Shown: positions 1 to 9,588, numbered from the stretch's first letter. The stretch is 64,000 nt of DNA from Pseudomonas sp. ATCC PTA-122608 (GCF_001952855.1 NZ_LPNO01000015.1:57627-121626), one strand, 5' to 3'. The notes: a model not told the origin generated them from the sequence alone. Translations and numbers: made by a program.

Positions 1-495
1 CACCGCCATCGGGTCGTTGCTGCCGGATTCGATTTCCAGGCTGGCGGTGACCCGTTCGTTCAGGCCCTTGCCGCCCAGCAGCGAGAACACCGCTGCGGCG
101 TCCGTGGAGCCGACGATGGCGCCGATCAGCAGGCCTTGAATGATGTTGAGGTTGAACAGCCAGGCGGCTGCCATGCCGGTGAGACCGGTGGTGATCAGTA
201 CCCCGACCGTCGCCAGGGACAGCGCGGGCCAGAGCGCCACGCGAAAACTCGCCACCCGTGTTCGCAAGCCGCCATCGAGCAGGATCACGGCCAGGGCGAG
301 GTTGCCCACGAGGTAGGCAGTCGGGTAGTTATCGAAGATGATGCCGCCGCCGTCGACGCCGGCGATCATGCCCACGGCCAGGATGATCACCAGGATCGGG
401 ATGCCCAGGCGGGACGAAAGAGAACTCACCAGAATGCTCGCACCTACCAGCAACGCGCCGATCAAGAACAGGCTGTTGATGGTCGTCGCATTCAA
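1..495 (-). CDS. cvrA: K+/H+ antiporter, NhaP2/CvrA type (N-terminal part, cut by window edge)
   Basis: The 165 visible residues are the start of a CPA1-family cation/proton antiporter. Several hydrophobic helices are visible, with the family segments [21 protein letters not shown] and [16 protein letters not shown], the last containing the conserved Asp pair region of the exchange site. Family members of this type export K+ for H+ at the inner membrane. I place the start at TTG 495, with GGAG about nine bases upstream; the ATG at 509 runs into a stop after five codons. The rest of the gene lies outside the window. The family call is secure; the exact ion preference is inferred from similarity to NhaP2. 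Confidence 0.85.
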   Translation of the reverse strand, partial: MNATTINSLFLIGALLVGASILVSSLSSRLGIPILVIILAVGMIAGVDGGGIIFDNYPTAYLVGNLALAVILLDGGLRTRVASFRVALWPALSLATVGVLITTGLTGMAAAWLFNLNIIQGLLIGAIVGSTDAAAVFSLLGGKGLNERVTASLEIESGSNDPMAV

Positions 496-617
496 AGGCA
501 GTACTCCATGAGCGGGAAAGACGAGGCGCAAACTGACCATGCAGTCTGCGTGCCAGCGATTCTAACCTGTTGAATTGCTGTGCTGTCAAAAAGGTTTGAA
601 TGGCTAGCGCATATCTA

Positions 618-710
618 ATGTGGGAGCGGGCTTGCTCGCGAATGCGGTGTGTCAGCCAACCACTAAGGTGACTGACACACCGCATTCGCGAGCAAGCCCG
701 CTCCCACATT
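618..710. repeat. REPIN (two inverted REP arms), family A copy 1
   Basis: Two arms beginning AATGTGGGAGCGGGCTTGCT and its reverse complement flank a short centre. The arms pair over almost their whole length. It lies between the antiporter gene start and the chemotaxis receptor stop. The same unit recurs near 5066, 16308, 49511 and 55430. This matches the REPIN class known from P. fluorescens, mobilised in trans by a RAYT transposase; no RAYT gene is in the window. Confidence 0.9.
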
Positions 711-728
711 TTAGTGATGCGGTGTCAG

Positions 729-2354
729 TTAAAGCCTGAACCGCCCCACCATCCCGTTCAAATCCACCGCCAACCGCGACAGCTCGCTGCTCGCCGCACT
801 GGTCTGGCTGGCGCCGGTCGCCGATTGCACCGACAAATCGCGAATGTTCACCAGGTTGCGATCCACTTCCCGCGCCACCTGCGCCTGCTCTTCAGCGGCA
901 CTGGCGATCACCAGATTGCGCTCGTTGATTTCAACGATGGCGGTATTGATGGTGTCCAGCGACATCCCCGCACCCTTGGCGATATTCAGCGTCGACTCTG
1001 CACGCTCGGTGCTGTTGCGCATCGAATCCACTGCATGCTCGGTACCGGCCTGGATGCTGCCGATCATCCGCTCGATCTCGCTGGTGGACTGCTGGGTGCG
1101 ATGGGCCAGGGCCCGCACTTCATCCGCCACCACCGCAAAACCACGCCCGGCTTCACCGGCACGCGCTGCTTCAATCGCTGCGTTCAGGGCCAGCAGGTTG
1201 GTCTGGTCGGCCAGGCCGCGAATCACGTCCAGCACCTTGCCGATGTCCCGGGACTCTTCCGCCAGGTTGCCGATCAGGGTCGCGGTGGCTTGCACGTCGC
1301 TGCTCATACGCTCGATGGCGCCGACGGTTTCCTGCACCAGGTCACGGCCATCGCCGGCCGAGGAGGTGGCGTTCTTCGAGGCTTCGGAAGTGCTGACCGC
1401 GTTGCGGGCCACTTCTTCAACCGCGCTGGTCATCTCGTTCACCGCCGTGGCGGCCTGTTCGATTTCGTTGTTTTGCTGGGTCAGGCCACGGGCGCTTTCG
1501 TCGGTCACGGCATTCAGCTCTTCCGCGGCGGAGGCCAATTGGGTGGCCGAGCCGGAAATGCGCTGCAAGGTGTCCTTCAATTTGTCCTGCATCTTGGCCA
1601 TTGCCAACAGTAGTCGGCCGGCTTCGTCGTTGCCTTCCACCTTGATCGGGCGCGTCAGGTTGCCTTCGGCGATTTCCTCGGCGGCATCCAGGGCCTGGGC
1701 AATCGGCTGGGTAATGCTGCGGGTCAGCAGCCAGGCGAACAGCATGGTCAATGCAGTGGCGAGGATCAGCAGGATCACCACCAGCTCAAACGCCAGGTCG
1801 TACTGGTCGGCAGCTTGCTGGTTGGTGGCCAGCGCCATCTTGTTGTTGATGTCCAGCAGGCGGTTCAATACGGCATTGACCTGATCCGAGTTGTTCAGCA
1901 GCTCGGTATTCAGCAGCGTGCGCAGTTCTTCCACCTGATTGGCTCGTGACAGGCTCTTCATGCGCTCTTCAATCTGATGGTACTGGGCCAGCAGACGCAC
2001 ATATTCATCGTAGGCAGCACGTTCTTCGCTGCTGTCGATCAACTTCTCGTAGACCGCCTGGGCCTTACGAATCTGCTGATTGCGCACGTCAAAAGACTCA
2101 AGGGTCTTTTGCTGGACGTCGGGCTCGCGGTTGGTCAGCAGGCGATAGGACAGCACCCGCAGGCGCAGGGTCAGCTGGGTGAACTCGTCCAGGGCGCGAA
2201 TGCTCGGCACGCTGCTGAGGGTGATGTCTTCCGTCGCCGCGCGAATCTTGCTCATCTGGTTCAACGCGAACACGCCGAGAAACAACATCAGCGCGCCAAT
2301 CAACGCGAAGCCGAGGAAGGCCCGCGGCGCGATATTCATATTACGAAGAGACAT
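729..2354 (-). CDS. Methyl-accepting chemotaxis protein
   Basis: A 541-residue transmembrane chemoreceptor. A first membrane helix (about 10-33) is followed by a periplasmic region of about 160 residues that looks like a four-helix-bundle sensor, a second helix (about 195-215, rich in L/I/A), a HAMP linker and the cytoplasmic signalling domain. The hairpin tip contains the conserved [20 protein letters not shown] segment that contacts CheA/CheW. The start at 2354 (MSLRNMN) has AGGA eleven bases upstream; an in-frame ATG at 2408 would add 18 residues and looks less likely. It is a lone gene with no che genes nearby. The ligand cannot be read from sequence. Confidence 0.9.
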   Translation of the reverse strand: MSLRNMNIAPRAFLGFALIGALMLFLGVFALNQMSKIRAATEDITLSSVPSIRALDEFTQLTLRLRVLSYRLLTNREPDVQQKTLESFDVRNQQIRKAQAVYEKLIDSSEERAAYDEYVRLLAQYHQIEERMKSLSRANQVEELRTLLNTELLNNSDQVNAVLNRLLDINNKMALATNQQAADQYDLAFELVVILLILATALTMLFAWLLTRSITQPIAQALDAAEEIAEGNLTRPIKVEGNDEAGRLLLAMAKMQDKLKDTLQRISGSATQLASAAEELNAVTDESARGLTQQNNEIEQAATAVNEMTSAVEEVARNAVSTSEASKNATSSAGDGRDLVQETVGAIERMSSDVQATATLIGNLAEESRDIGKVLDVIRGLADQTNLLALNAAIEAARAGEAGRGFAVVADEVRALAHRTQQSTSEIERMIGSIQAGTEHAVDSMRNSTERAESTLNIAKGAGMSLDTINTAIVEINERNLVIASAAEEQAQVAREVDRNLVNIRDLSVQSATGASQTSAASSELSRLAVDLNGMVGRFRL

Positions 2355-2631
2355 GCTGTGATCCTGGGGAGAAGCGCGATCCATGCGGGGTTTGGGCGGG
2401 GTGTCCATGACCTATCGGTCATACGACTAAAGTCTTGAGGGGGTGCGCGCTTTTGTCGCAGGTCGGGACGGTCCGACGGGATTCAGGAACCAGATGCCAT
2501 AAATGCAGTCACTAAGGCTCGAAAGCGTGGCCTGCCCTGTAAAATCAAGGCCCCGCGCCGGGGATAACCCTGGCATCCGAGGTGATTTTTCTTTATCGTC
2601 ACCGCCCTTTGAAAAAGCCCGAGAAATCAAA

Positions 2632-2862
2632 ATGTTAGAAGCATCCCTCAGCCAATTGGAACAACTGGTCAGTGACCTGGTACAGCAGAACCAGGATCTG
2701 CTGGGCACCAACGAATCCCTCAAGGCCGAACTGGCTCGCGCCAAGGATGAGAACGACAGCCTGCAACTCAACCTGATGGAACAGGAAGAAAAGCAGGGCG
2801 CCACCGCCGCCCGTATCCAGGCGTTGGTTGAGCGTGTGAGCGCAGGTCCTGTCAGCGCATGA
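2632..2862 (+). CDS. Small coiled-coil protein, TIGR02449/ZapB-like
   Basis: A 76-residue protein that is almost entirely a predicted coiled coil, with leucine heptads (LSQLEQLVSDLVQQNQDLL) and charged residues between. It overlaps the following zapA-like gene by four bases (ATGA), so the two are probably translationally coupled. Small coiled-coil proteins of the TIGR02449 family sit directly upstream of zapA in Pseudomonas and resemble the division factor ZapB. The start is the ATG at 2632; the longer frame from 2503 has no coding look. The role in division is inferred from the pairing. Confidence 0.75.
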   Translation: MLEASLSQLEQLVSDLVQQNQDLLGTNESLKAELARAKDENDSLQLNLMEQEEKQGATAARIQALVERVSAGPVSA

Positions 2863-3152
2863 ATGAAGGGATAAAGGTCGTTTCGATTCTCGGTGAGGAT
2901 TACTCGATTAAGGCACCGGAAGGGGAAGACAACACCCTGATGAGCGCCGTGACGATGCTCAAGGCATCCCTGGCCACCACCAAGAAAAAGTACCCGACGC
3001 TGATCGGTGACAAGCTATTGGTGCTGGCGGCGCTGAACCTGTGCGCCGAGCAGATCGAAATGCAAAAGCACCACCAGCAGGAACTCGACCGTTACCAAGA
3101 GCAAGTCAGCGCCACGGTCGAAGTGATTTCCAAGGCGATCGGAACGCCTTAG
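2859..3152 (+). CDS. zapA: ZapA-like cell division protein
   Basis: A 97-residue protein with the ZapA layout: an N-terminal globular part (VVSILGEDYSIKAPEGE, matching the family start that reads V-x-I-L-G-x-x-Y) and a C-terminal coiled coil from about residue 55. ZapA proteins bundle FtsZ at the division septum. Its stop codon overlaps the stop of the converging acyl-CoA dehydrogenase gene by four bases. Typical Pseudomonas zapA is followed by the 6S RNA gene and a formyltetrahydrofolate cyclo-ligase gene; neither is here, so this may be a second copy rather than the standard zapA. The symbol reflects family membership only. Confidence 0.75.
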   Translation: MNEGIKVVSILGEDYSIKAPEGEDNTLMSAVTMLKASLATTKKKYPTLIGDKLLVLAALNLCAEQIEMQKHHQQELDRYQEQVSATVEVISKAIGTP

Positions 3153-4951
3153 AACCACTCATCCTGCATCCCCAGGCACGTGTCATCGCGTGCCTCGAGA
3201 ATCGCCAGTTCATGATGGCAGCCCGGTATTTCCCACGTCAGGAAGTACCGGGCGGCCTGGAGCTTGCCTTTATAGAAGGCGACATCGGCAGCATTGCCTT
3301 TGGCCAGCCCTTCCTCGGCGCGAATCGCCTGTTCCAGCCAGCGCCAGCCAATCACCGTATGCCCGAACACCTTCAGGTACAGCGCCGAATTCGCCAGGCT
3401 GCTGTTGACCTTGCCCTGGGCGAGATCCGTCAGCAGGCCGAGGGTGACCTCTTGCAGGCGCGTTACCAGTTGTTCCAGCGGTTCCCGCAAGGCAGTCAGC
3501 GACGGGTATTGCTGTGCCCGCGCGCCGGTCTCGGCGATCAGGCTAATCAGTTGTTTCAAGCCCGCACCGCCGTTCTGCGCCAGCTTGCGCCCGAGCAGAT
3601 CCAGCGACTGAATGCCGTGGGTGCCTTCATGGATCGGATTCAGGCGGTTGTCGCGGTAGTACTGTTCCACCGGGTATTCACGGGTGTAGCCGTGGCCGCC
3701 GAGGATCTGGATCGCCAGTTCGTTGGCCTTCAGGCAAAACTCCGATGGCCAGGATTTGACGATAGGCGTCAGCAGGTCCAGCAGTTCGTGGGCCTGTTTG
3801 CGCGCCGCTTCGGTTTCCAGGGTGGTGGTGTCGTCGAACAGGCGTGCGGCGTACAGGCCAAGGTCGAAGGCACCTTCCACGTAGGCTTTTTGGGTCAACA
3901 GCATGCGCTTGATATCGGCGTGCTGAATGATCGACACCGGCGCGGTGTTCGGGTCCTTGCTGTCCGGCAGGCGGCCTTGCGGGCGCTCGCGGGCGTATTC
4001 CAGGGAGTACAGGTAGCCGGCGTAACCGAGCATCACCGCGCCCATGCCCACGCCGATCCGCGCTTCGTTCATCATCTGGAACATGCAGCTCAGGCCTTGG
4101 TGCGGTTTGCCCACCAGGTAGCCGACACACTCGCCGTTATCGCCGAAATTCAGCGCGGTCGAGGTGGTGCCGCGCCAACCCATCTTGTGAAACAGCCCGG
4201 CCAGCAGCACATCGTTGCGCTTGCCCAGGCTGCCGTCGTCATTGACCAGGAACTTGGGCACGATAAACAGCGAAATGCCCCTCACCCCGGCGGGCGCATC
4301 CGGCAGTTTGGCCAGCACCATGTGCACGATGTTTTCCGACAGCGGGTGATCGCCACCGGAGATGAAGATCTTGTTGCCCTTGAGGCGATAGCTGCCGTCA
4401 GCCGCCGGCTCTGCGCGGGTACGAATATCCGACAGCGAGGACCCGGCGTGGGGCTCGGTCAAGGCCATGGTGCCGAAGAAGCGGCCTTCGATCATCGGTT
4501 GCAGGAAGCGTTGTTTCTGCTCCTCGGTGCCGAAGCTCTCGATCAGGTTGGCGGCGCCCATGGTCAGGAACGGGTAGGACGTGGAAGCGGCGTTGGCTGA
4601 CTGGAAGTGTGCGAAACAGGCTTGGGACAGCAGGGTTGGCAATTGCATGCCGCCAGCGTCGAAGCTGCGGGCGGCGTTGAGAAAGCCGGCTTCAAGGAAG
4701 GCATCCACCGCCGGTTTCACTTCAGGAATCAGAATCGCCTGACCGTTCTCGTAGCGGGGTTCGTTCTCGTCGCCCTTGCGGTTATGCGGGGCGAAGAACT
4801 TCTCGGCAATGCTGCGGGCGGTGCCGATGGCGGCGTCGAAGGTTTCACGGTTGTGTTCGGCAAACCGCTCGCGCTGGGTCAGGCCCTCGGCATCGAGGAC
4901 TTCGTACAGCTCGAAAGCCAGATTGCGGGAACTGAGCAGCGTCTCGGACAT
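3149..4951 (-). CDS. Acyl-CoA dehydrogenase, 600-residue type with extra C-terminal domain
   Basis: A FAD-dependent acyl-CoA dehydrogenase. The family signature is visible as GTMALTEPHAGSSLSDIRT (about residue 160) and the C-terminal FAD contact as QILGGHGYTREYPVEQYYRD (about 430). The protein is about 200 residues longer than the classical enzymes; the last ~120 residues correspond to the acetyl-CoA-dehydrogenase-like C-terminal domain found in FadE/DmdC-type members. By position it corresponds to PAO1 PA5020. It should carry out the first oxidation step on an acyl-CoA thioester in the cytoplasm; chain length preference is unknown. Confidence 0.9.
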   Translation of the reverse strand: MSETLLSSRNLAFELYEVLDAEGLTQRERFAEHNRETFDAAIGTARSIAEKFFAPHNRKGDENEPRYENGQAILIPEVKPAVDAFLEAGFLNAARSFDAGGMQLPTLLSQACFAHFQSANAASTSYPFLTMGAANLIESFGTEEQKQRFLQPMIEGRFFGTMALTEPHAGSSLSDIRTRAEPAADGSYRLKGNKIFISGGDHPLSENIVHMVLAKLPDAPAGVRGISLFIVPKFLVNDDGSLGKRNDVLLAGLFHKMGWRGTTSTALNFGDNGECVGYLVGKPHQGLSCMFQMMNEARIGVGMGAVMLGYAGYLYSLEYARERPQGRLPDSKDPNTAPVSIIQHADIKRMLLTQKAYVEGAFDLGLYAARLFDDTTTLETEAARKQAHELLDLLTPIVKSWPSEFCLKANELAIQILGGHGYTREYPVEQYYRDNRLNPIHEGTHGIQSLDLLGRKLAQNGGAGLKQLISLIAETGARAQQYPSLTALREPLEQLVTRLQEVTLGLLTDLAQGKVNSSLANSALYLKVFGHTVIGWRWLEQAIRAEEGLAKGNAADVAFYKGKLQAARYFLTWEIPGCHHELAILEARDDTCLGMQDEWF

Positions 4952-5065
4952 GGCGGCTTACCTGTGTGGGAATGGGCCGAGTCTAAGTGCGGAAATAGAG
5001 GCTGGATAGCAAGATTGATCTGGGTGATGGAGGGGCAAAACAGGGGAGGAAGCTGGGGCGCGGTC

Positions 5066-5159
5066 AATGTGAGAGCGGGCTTGCTCGCGAATGCGGTGGA
5101 TCAGTCAATACATCTGGTGACTGACACTCCGTATTCGCGAGCAAGCCCGCTCCCACATT
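5066..5159. repeat. REPIN family A copy 2
   Basis: Inverted arms as in the copy at 618, with one change in the left arm (GTGAGAGCGGG instead of GTGGGAGCGGG). The flanks extend the palindrome: CGCGGTCA on the left and TGACCGCG on the right. It lies between the putA stop and the acyl-CoA dehydrogenase start and may add an RNA hairpin at the putA 3' end. Confidence 0.9.
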
Positions 5160-5177
5160 TTGACCGCGTTTCTTCAG

Positions 5178-8100
5178 TTAGCCGATGGTCATCAGGCTGG
5201 CGTTACCACCCGCCGCAGCGGTGTTGACGCTCAACGCCCGCTCGATCACCAGACGCTCCAGGGCAATCCCGGTTTCGCCCGAAGACAAACCGTGAACCCC
5301 GACAATCGCCCCGCCACGCTTGGCCACTTGCTGGCAAACCCCGCGCAGTTGGTCGGAATCGCCGTGATGCAGTACGGCATCAAATACGGTTTCATCCTTG
5401 GTCCAGTCAGCCACCAGCTTGACCTTCGCCTGAAGCTCCTTCGGCAAGCGTGCGAGCACGGCCTTGGTCAATTCAGTTTCCGGCCATACCGCCGAGCCGC
5501 CGACTGCCAGTACCGCCGCCAGTTGCGTCAGCAGGTCGCCTTCCACTTCCGCCAGGCACAACACGTGCTCGCGGGGCAGGATGGCGTAGCTGTTGCGCTC
5601 GCCGGTCGGGCCGGCCAGTTGGCGGGTGATACCGCTTTGGGATTGCGCGGCGAACTGCACGCACAGGGCGCTCAAGTCGCTGAGCTTGTTGCTGTCGGCC
5701 CAGGCTTGCAGTGCCGTCAGCGGCTTGCTCATGGCATCCCGCAGGCGAACATCCGGTGCTGTCACGGCATCACCGCGAACGAAGGATTGCTCGATGGCAT
5801 CCGTAGGACGGGTCGACAGCAGACGGTACAGGTACAGCGGACCGCCGGCTTTAGGGCCGGTACCCGACAAACCTTCGCCGCCGAACGGCTGCACGCCGAC
5901 CACGGCACCCACAATGTTGCGGTTAACGTAGACGTTACCGGCATGGACGTTGTCGATCACCTTGGCGATGGTCTCGTCGATGCGAGTGTGCACGCCCAGG
6001 GTCAGGCCGTAGCCGGAGGCATTGATCTGGCCGATAAGCTGGTCGATCTCTTTGCGCTTGTAGCGCACCACGTGCAGCACCGGGCCGAAGATTTCCCGTT
6101 GCAGTTCGTCGAAGCTTTCCAGTTCGATCAGGGTCGGCATCACGAACGTGCCGCGCTTGACCTCTTCGCTATCGGCAATCGCGACCTGGTAAACGTTGCG
6201 GCCTTTGTCGCGCATGGCCTGGATGTGTTTCTCAATACCGGCTTTGGCTTCGGCGTCGATCACCGGGCCAATGTCCACCGACAGGCGCTCCGGGTTGCCG
6301 AGGCGGCATTCAGCCATGGCACCTTTAAGCATTTCGATGACGCGATCAGCGGAATCTTCCTGCAAGCACAGCACGCGCAGGGCCGAGCAGCGTTGGCCGG
6401 CACTGTCGAAGGCCGAGGACACCACGTCGATCACCACTTGTTCGGTGAGTGCCGAGGAATCGACGATCATCGCGTTCTGGCCACCGGTTTCGGCGATCAG
6501 CGGAATCGGACGACCCTGTGCATCCAGGCGGCCGGCGACGTTGCGTTGGAGCAGACGCGCGACTTCGGTGGAGCCGGTGAACATCACGCCCTTGACGCGA
6601 TCATCACCCACCAGGCGGGCACCGACGGTTTCGCCCTGGCCCGGCAGCAGTTGCAGCACGCCTTCCGGAATCCCGGCTTCCAGCAGCAGGCGCACGGCTT
6701 GTGCGGCAACCAATGGTGTTTGCTCGGCAGGCTTGGCCAGCACCGGGTTACCGGCGGCCAGTGCAGCAGCGACCTGGCCACTGAAGATCGCCAGCGGGAA
6801 GTTCCACGGGCTGATGCACACCACTGGGCCCAGGGGCCGGTGGGCATCATTGGTGAAATCGTTACGGGCCTGCACCGCGTAGTAGCGCAGGAAGTCCACG
6901 GCTTCACGCACTTCGGCGATGGCGTTGGCGAAGGTCTTGCCGGCTTCACGGGCCAGCAGGCCCATCAGTGGCTGGATCTCGCCTTCCATCAGGTCGGCGG
7001 CACGTTCCAGGATCGCGGCGCGTTCGGCGGGCGGGGTGGCCTGCCAGATTGGCGCAGCGTTCAGGGCACACTGGATCGCGTTATCGACATCTTCGACAGT
7101 CGCTTCCTGCACATGGCCGACCACGTCACGCAGATCCGACGGGTTCAACACCGGTGCAGCCGCTTCGTTGCTGGAAGCGCAACCGAGCATCGGCGCGGCT
7201 TTCCAGTTGTTGTGCGCGGTGGCCAGCAAGGCGCAGGACAGCGACGCCAAACGGTGTTCGTTGGCCAGGTCGATACCGGCGGAGTTGGCGCGCTCGGCAC
7301 CGTACAGGTCGCGGGGCAGCGGGATACGCGGGTGCGGCAGGCCGAAGCCGCCTTCCTGCGTCGCCATCTGCTCGATGCTGGCCACTGGATCGGCCACCAG
7401 CTCCTGGATCGAGATGGATTGGTCAGCAATCCGGTTGACGAACGAAGTGTTGGCGCCGTTTTCCAGCAGGCGACGCACCAGGTAAGCCAGCAATGTTTCG
7501 TGAGTACCGACCGGTGCGTACACGCGGCACGGACGGTTCAGCTTGCCTTCGGAGACCTTGCCTACAACCTGCTCGTACAGAGGTTCGCCCATGCCGTGCA
7601 GGCATTGGAACTCGTACTGGCCGGGGTAATAATTCTGACCGGCAATATGGTAAATCGCCGACAAGGTGTGAGCGTTGTGGGTAGCGAACTGCGGGTAGAT
7701 AACTTCCGGAACCGAGAGCAGTTTGCGTGCACAGGCAATGTAGGAAACGTCGGTGTACACCTTGCGGGTGTAGACCGGATAGCCTTCCAGGCCTTCGACC
7801 TGGGCGCGCTTGATTTCGCTGTCCCAGTACGCGCCTTTCACCAGACGGATCATCAGGCGATGGCGGCTGCGGCGTGCCAGGTCGATCACGTAGTCGATCA
7901 CATACGGGCAACGCTTCTGGTAAGCCTGGATCACGAAGCCGATACCGTTCCAGCCCGTCAGTTGCGGCTCGAAGCACAGGCGTTCCAGCAGGTCGAGCGA
8001 CAGCTCCAGGCGATCGGCTTCTTCGGCGTCGATGTTCAAACCGATGTCGTATTGCTTGGCCAGCAGGGTCAGCGACAGCAGGCGCGGGTACAGCTCGTCC

Positions 8101-9131
8101 ATCACACGCTCGTATTGCGCACGGCTGTAACGCGGGTGCAGGGCCGAGAGCTTGATGGAAATGCCCGGGCCTTCATAAATCCCACGACCGTGGGACGCTT
8201 TGCCGATCGAGTGGATGGCTTGTTCGTACGAGGCCAGGTATTTCTGGGCGTCGTGTTCGGTGAGCGCGGCTTCACCGAGCATGTCGTAGGAGTAGCGGAA
8301 GCCCTTGGCTTCGAACTTGCTCGCATTGGCCAAGGCCTCGGCGATGGTTTCGCCGGTGACGAACTGCTCGCCCATCAGGCGCATGGCCATGTCGACGCCC
8401 TTGCGGATCATCGGCTCGCCGCTCTTGCCGATGATGCGGCTCAGGGACGACGTCAGGCCGGCTTCGTTATGGGTGGCGACCAGTTTGCCGGTCAGCAGCA
8501 GGCCCCAAGTGGCGGCGTTGACGAACAGCGACGGGCTGTTGCCCAAGTGTGGGTGCCAGTTGCCGGTGCTGATTTTGTCGCGGATCAGCGCGTCGCGGGT
8601 GCCTTTGTCCGGGATGCGCAACAGCGCTTCGGCGAGGCACATCAGCGCTACGCCTTCCTGGGACGACAGGGAGAATTCTTGCAGCAGGCCCTGGACGATG
8701 CCTGCACGTCCGCCGGCGCTTTTCTGATTGCGCAGTTTCTCGGCGATCGAAGAGGCGAGCTTGTTGGTGGCTTCGGCCATTGCCGCGGGCAGGCGAGCCT
8801 GCTCGATCAGCATCGGCACCACTTCCGGTTCCGGGCGACGGTAAGCGGCGGTGATCGACGCGCGCAGTACCGATTGCGGCAGGATGCTCTCGGCGAACTC
8901 CAGGAAGCACTGGTGGGCGTGGTCGGTCTGGACCTCGCCGGCTTCTTCTGCGTCCTTGCTGCCCATGCCGTTGAGCTCGGCCAGGGTTGCACCACCCTCG
9001 AGTTTCTCCAGGTAATTGAAAATCGCCTGCTTGATCAGCCAGTGCGGCGTGCGATCAATGGAGGTCGCGGCCGCCTTCAGGCGCTCGCGGGTCGGGTCGT
9101 CAAGTTTGACCCCAAGGGTGGTCGTAGCCAT
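5178..9131 (-). CDS. putA: Trifunctional PutA: proline dehydrogenase, P5C dehydrogenase and put repressor
   Basis: A 1317-residue enzyme that oxidises proline to glutamate in two FAD- and NAD-dependent steps at the inner membrane. An N-terminal ribbon-helix-helix (about 4-48, TTTLGVKLDDPTRERL) makes it also a DNA-binding repressor of putA/putP. The proline dehydrogenase barrel follows (GISIKLSALHPRY; RLVKGAYWDSEIKRAQ). The aldehyde dehydrogenase domain contains the catalytic Cys in SAGQRCSALRVL. A further C-terminal domain ends the protein, as in long PutAs. The start at 9131 has GAGGA eight bases upstream; an in-frame ATG at 9167 is weaker. It diverges from putP, and five GGTGCAAC boxes lie between them, fitting autoregulation. 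Confidence 0.97.
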   Translation of the reverse strand: MATTTLGVKLDDPTRERLKAAATSIDRTPHWLIKQAIFNYLEKLEGGATLAELNGMGSKDAEEAGEVQTDHAHQCFLEFAESILPQSVLRASITAAYRRPEPEVVPMLIEQARLPAAMAEATNKLASSIAEKLRNQKSAGGRAGIVQGLLQEFSLSSQEGVALMCLAEALLRIPDKGTRDALIRDKISTGNWHPHLGNSPSLFVNAATWGLLLTGKLVATHNEAGLTSSLSRIIGKSGEPMIRKGVDMAMRLMGEQFVTGETIAEALANASKFEAKGFRYSYDMLGEAALTEHDAQKYLASYEQAIHSIGKASHGRGIYEGPGISIKLSALHPRYSRAQYERVMDELYPRLLSLTLLAKQYDIGLNIDAEEADRLELSLDLLERLCFEPQLTGWNGIGFVIQAYQKRCPYVIDYVIDLARRSRHRLMIRLVKGAYWDSEIKRAQVEGLEGYPVYTRKVYTDVSYIACARKLLSVPEVIYPQFATHNAHTLSAIYHIAGQNYYPGQYEFQCLHGMGEPLYEQVVGKVSEGKLNRPCRVYAPVGTHETLLAYLVRRLLENGANTSFVNRIADQSISIQELVADPVASIEQMATQEGGFGLPHPRIPLPRDLYGAERANSAGIDLANEHRLASLSCALLATAHNNWKAAPMLGCASSNEAAAPVLNPSDLRDVVGHVQEATVEDVDNAIQCALNAAPIWQATPPAERAAILERAADLMEGEIQPLMGLLAREAGKTFANAIAEVREAVDFLRYYAVQARNDFTNDAHRPLGPVVCISPWNFPLAIFSGQVAAALAAGNPVLAKPAEQTPLVAAQAVRLLLEAGIPEGVLQLLPGQGETVGARLVGDDRVKGVMFTGSTEVARLLQRNVAGRLDAQGRPIPLIAETGGQNAMIVDSSALTEQVVIDVVSSAFDSAGQRCSALRVLCLQEDSADRVIEMLKGAMAECRLGNPERLSVDIGPVIDAEAKAGIEKHIQAMRDKGRNVYQVAIADSEEVKRGTFVMPTLIELESFDELQREIFGPVLHVVRYKRKEIDQLIGQINASGYGLTLGVHTRIDETIAKVIDNVHAGNVYVNRNIVGAVVGVQPFGGEGLSGTGPKAGGPLYLYRLLSTRPTDAIEQSFVRGDAVTAPDVRLRDAMSKPLTALQAWADSNKLSDLSALCVQFAAQSQSGITRQLAGPTGERNSYAILPREHVLCLAEVEGDLLTQLAAVLAVGGSAVWPETELTKAVLARLPKELQAKVKLVADWTKDETVFDAVLHHGDSDQLRGVCQQVAKRGGAIVGVHGLSSGETGIALERLVIERALSVNTAAAGGNASLMTIG

Positions 9132-9201
9132 CTTTTTATCCTCATGGGTGCCACTACTGCGTGGCATCAGCTGGCGGCAAGATTAGCTTTGCGCCGAGAG
9201 A

Positions 9202-9220
9202 GGTGCAACCGGGTGCAACC
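9202..9220. promoter_or_regulatory. Two tandem PutA-type operator boxes near putA
   Basis: GGTGCAACC at 9202-9210 and GGTGCAAC at 9212-9219 lie in direct repeat 70-90 bases upstream of the putA start. E. coli PutA binds sites with the core GTTGCA, which is the complement seen here. The spacing of ten bases places both on the same face of the helix. Confidence 0.75.
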
Positions 9221-9344
9221 CTTTTTATCCATGAAATTTTTGATGCTGATCGGGAAAAATTATCGCCGCAGCCGAATCGGCTGCGTCTTGGTACATTTGC
9301 TTCTGACTTTGGCTGTGCTTGCTCCGAAAAGGAGCAAAAACACG

Positions 9345-9362
9345 GTGTTTTCCGGAAAACAC
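9345..9362. promoter_or_regulatory. Perfect 18-bp palindrome in the putA-putP control region
   Basis: GTGTTTTCCGGAAAACAC is a perfect dyad with no spacer. It lies six bases before the third GGTGCAAC box and is different in sequence from the PutA boxes, so it may be the site of a second regulator. A small hairpin (TTGCTCC/GGAGCAA, 9319-9337) lies just before it. No protein can be assigned. Confidence 0.5.
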
Positions 9363-9365
9363 ATC

Positions 9366-9442
9366 AAGGTGCAACTTATTCTCAAGAAACTGGTTGCACC
9401 TTATTTACTTTGTTGAATAGCATTCGCGCCCAAGGTGCAACC
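9366..9442. promoter_or_regulatory. Three PutA-type operator boxes near putP
   Basis: AAGGTGCAAC at 9366-9375 and GTTGCACCTT at 9393-9402 form a ten-base inverted repeat with a 17-base spacer. A fifth box, GGTGCAACC, lies at 9434-9442. Together with the pair at 9202-9220, this gives the divergent putA-putP region five operators. The rest of 9132-9588 holds the promoters, which I cannot place with confidence, and a further 14-base palindrome (CCACTAGCTAGTGG) at 9521-9534. Confidence 0.75.
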
Positions 9443-9588
9443 TCTTACCGGCGGTTCATCGGCTGATGGCTTTCCTGGGGAAACGTCAGTCATAAATGCG
9501 CGGCGCCAGGCTTCGTCTATCCACTAGCTAGTGGGTGGCCGTCCGGACAGACCGCCGCTACATAAAAACAATGCCAGGGCGTAACTCA

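Noticed and set aside
136..573. A 145-codon open frame on the plus strand
   Set aside because: Antisense to the antiporter gene; composition is hydrophilic and random, whereas the minus frame gives clear membrane helices.
3153..3300. 6S RNA gene expected behind zapA
   Set aside because: The bases after the zapA stop are the coding end of the acyl-CoA dehydrogenase gene; no 6S-like sequence is there.
5160..9416. A 1418-codon open frame on the plus strand
   Set aside because: It is the antisense shadow of putA, produced by high GC at third positions; the translation is rich in Arg, Gln and His with no domain.
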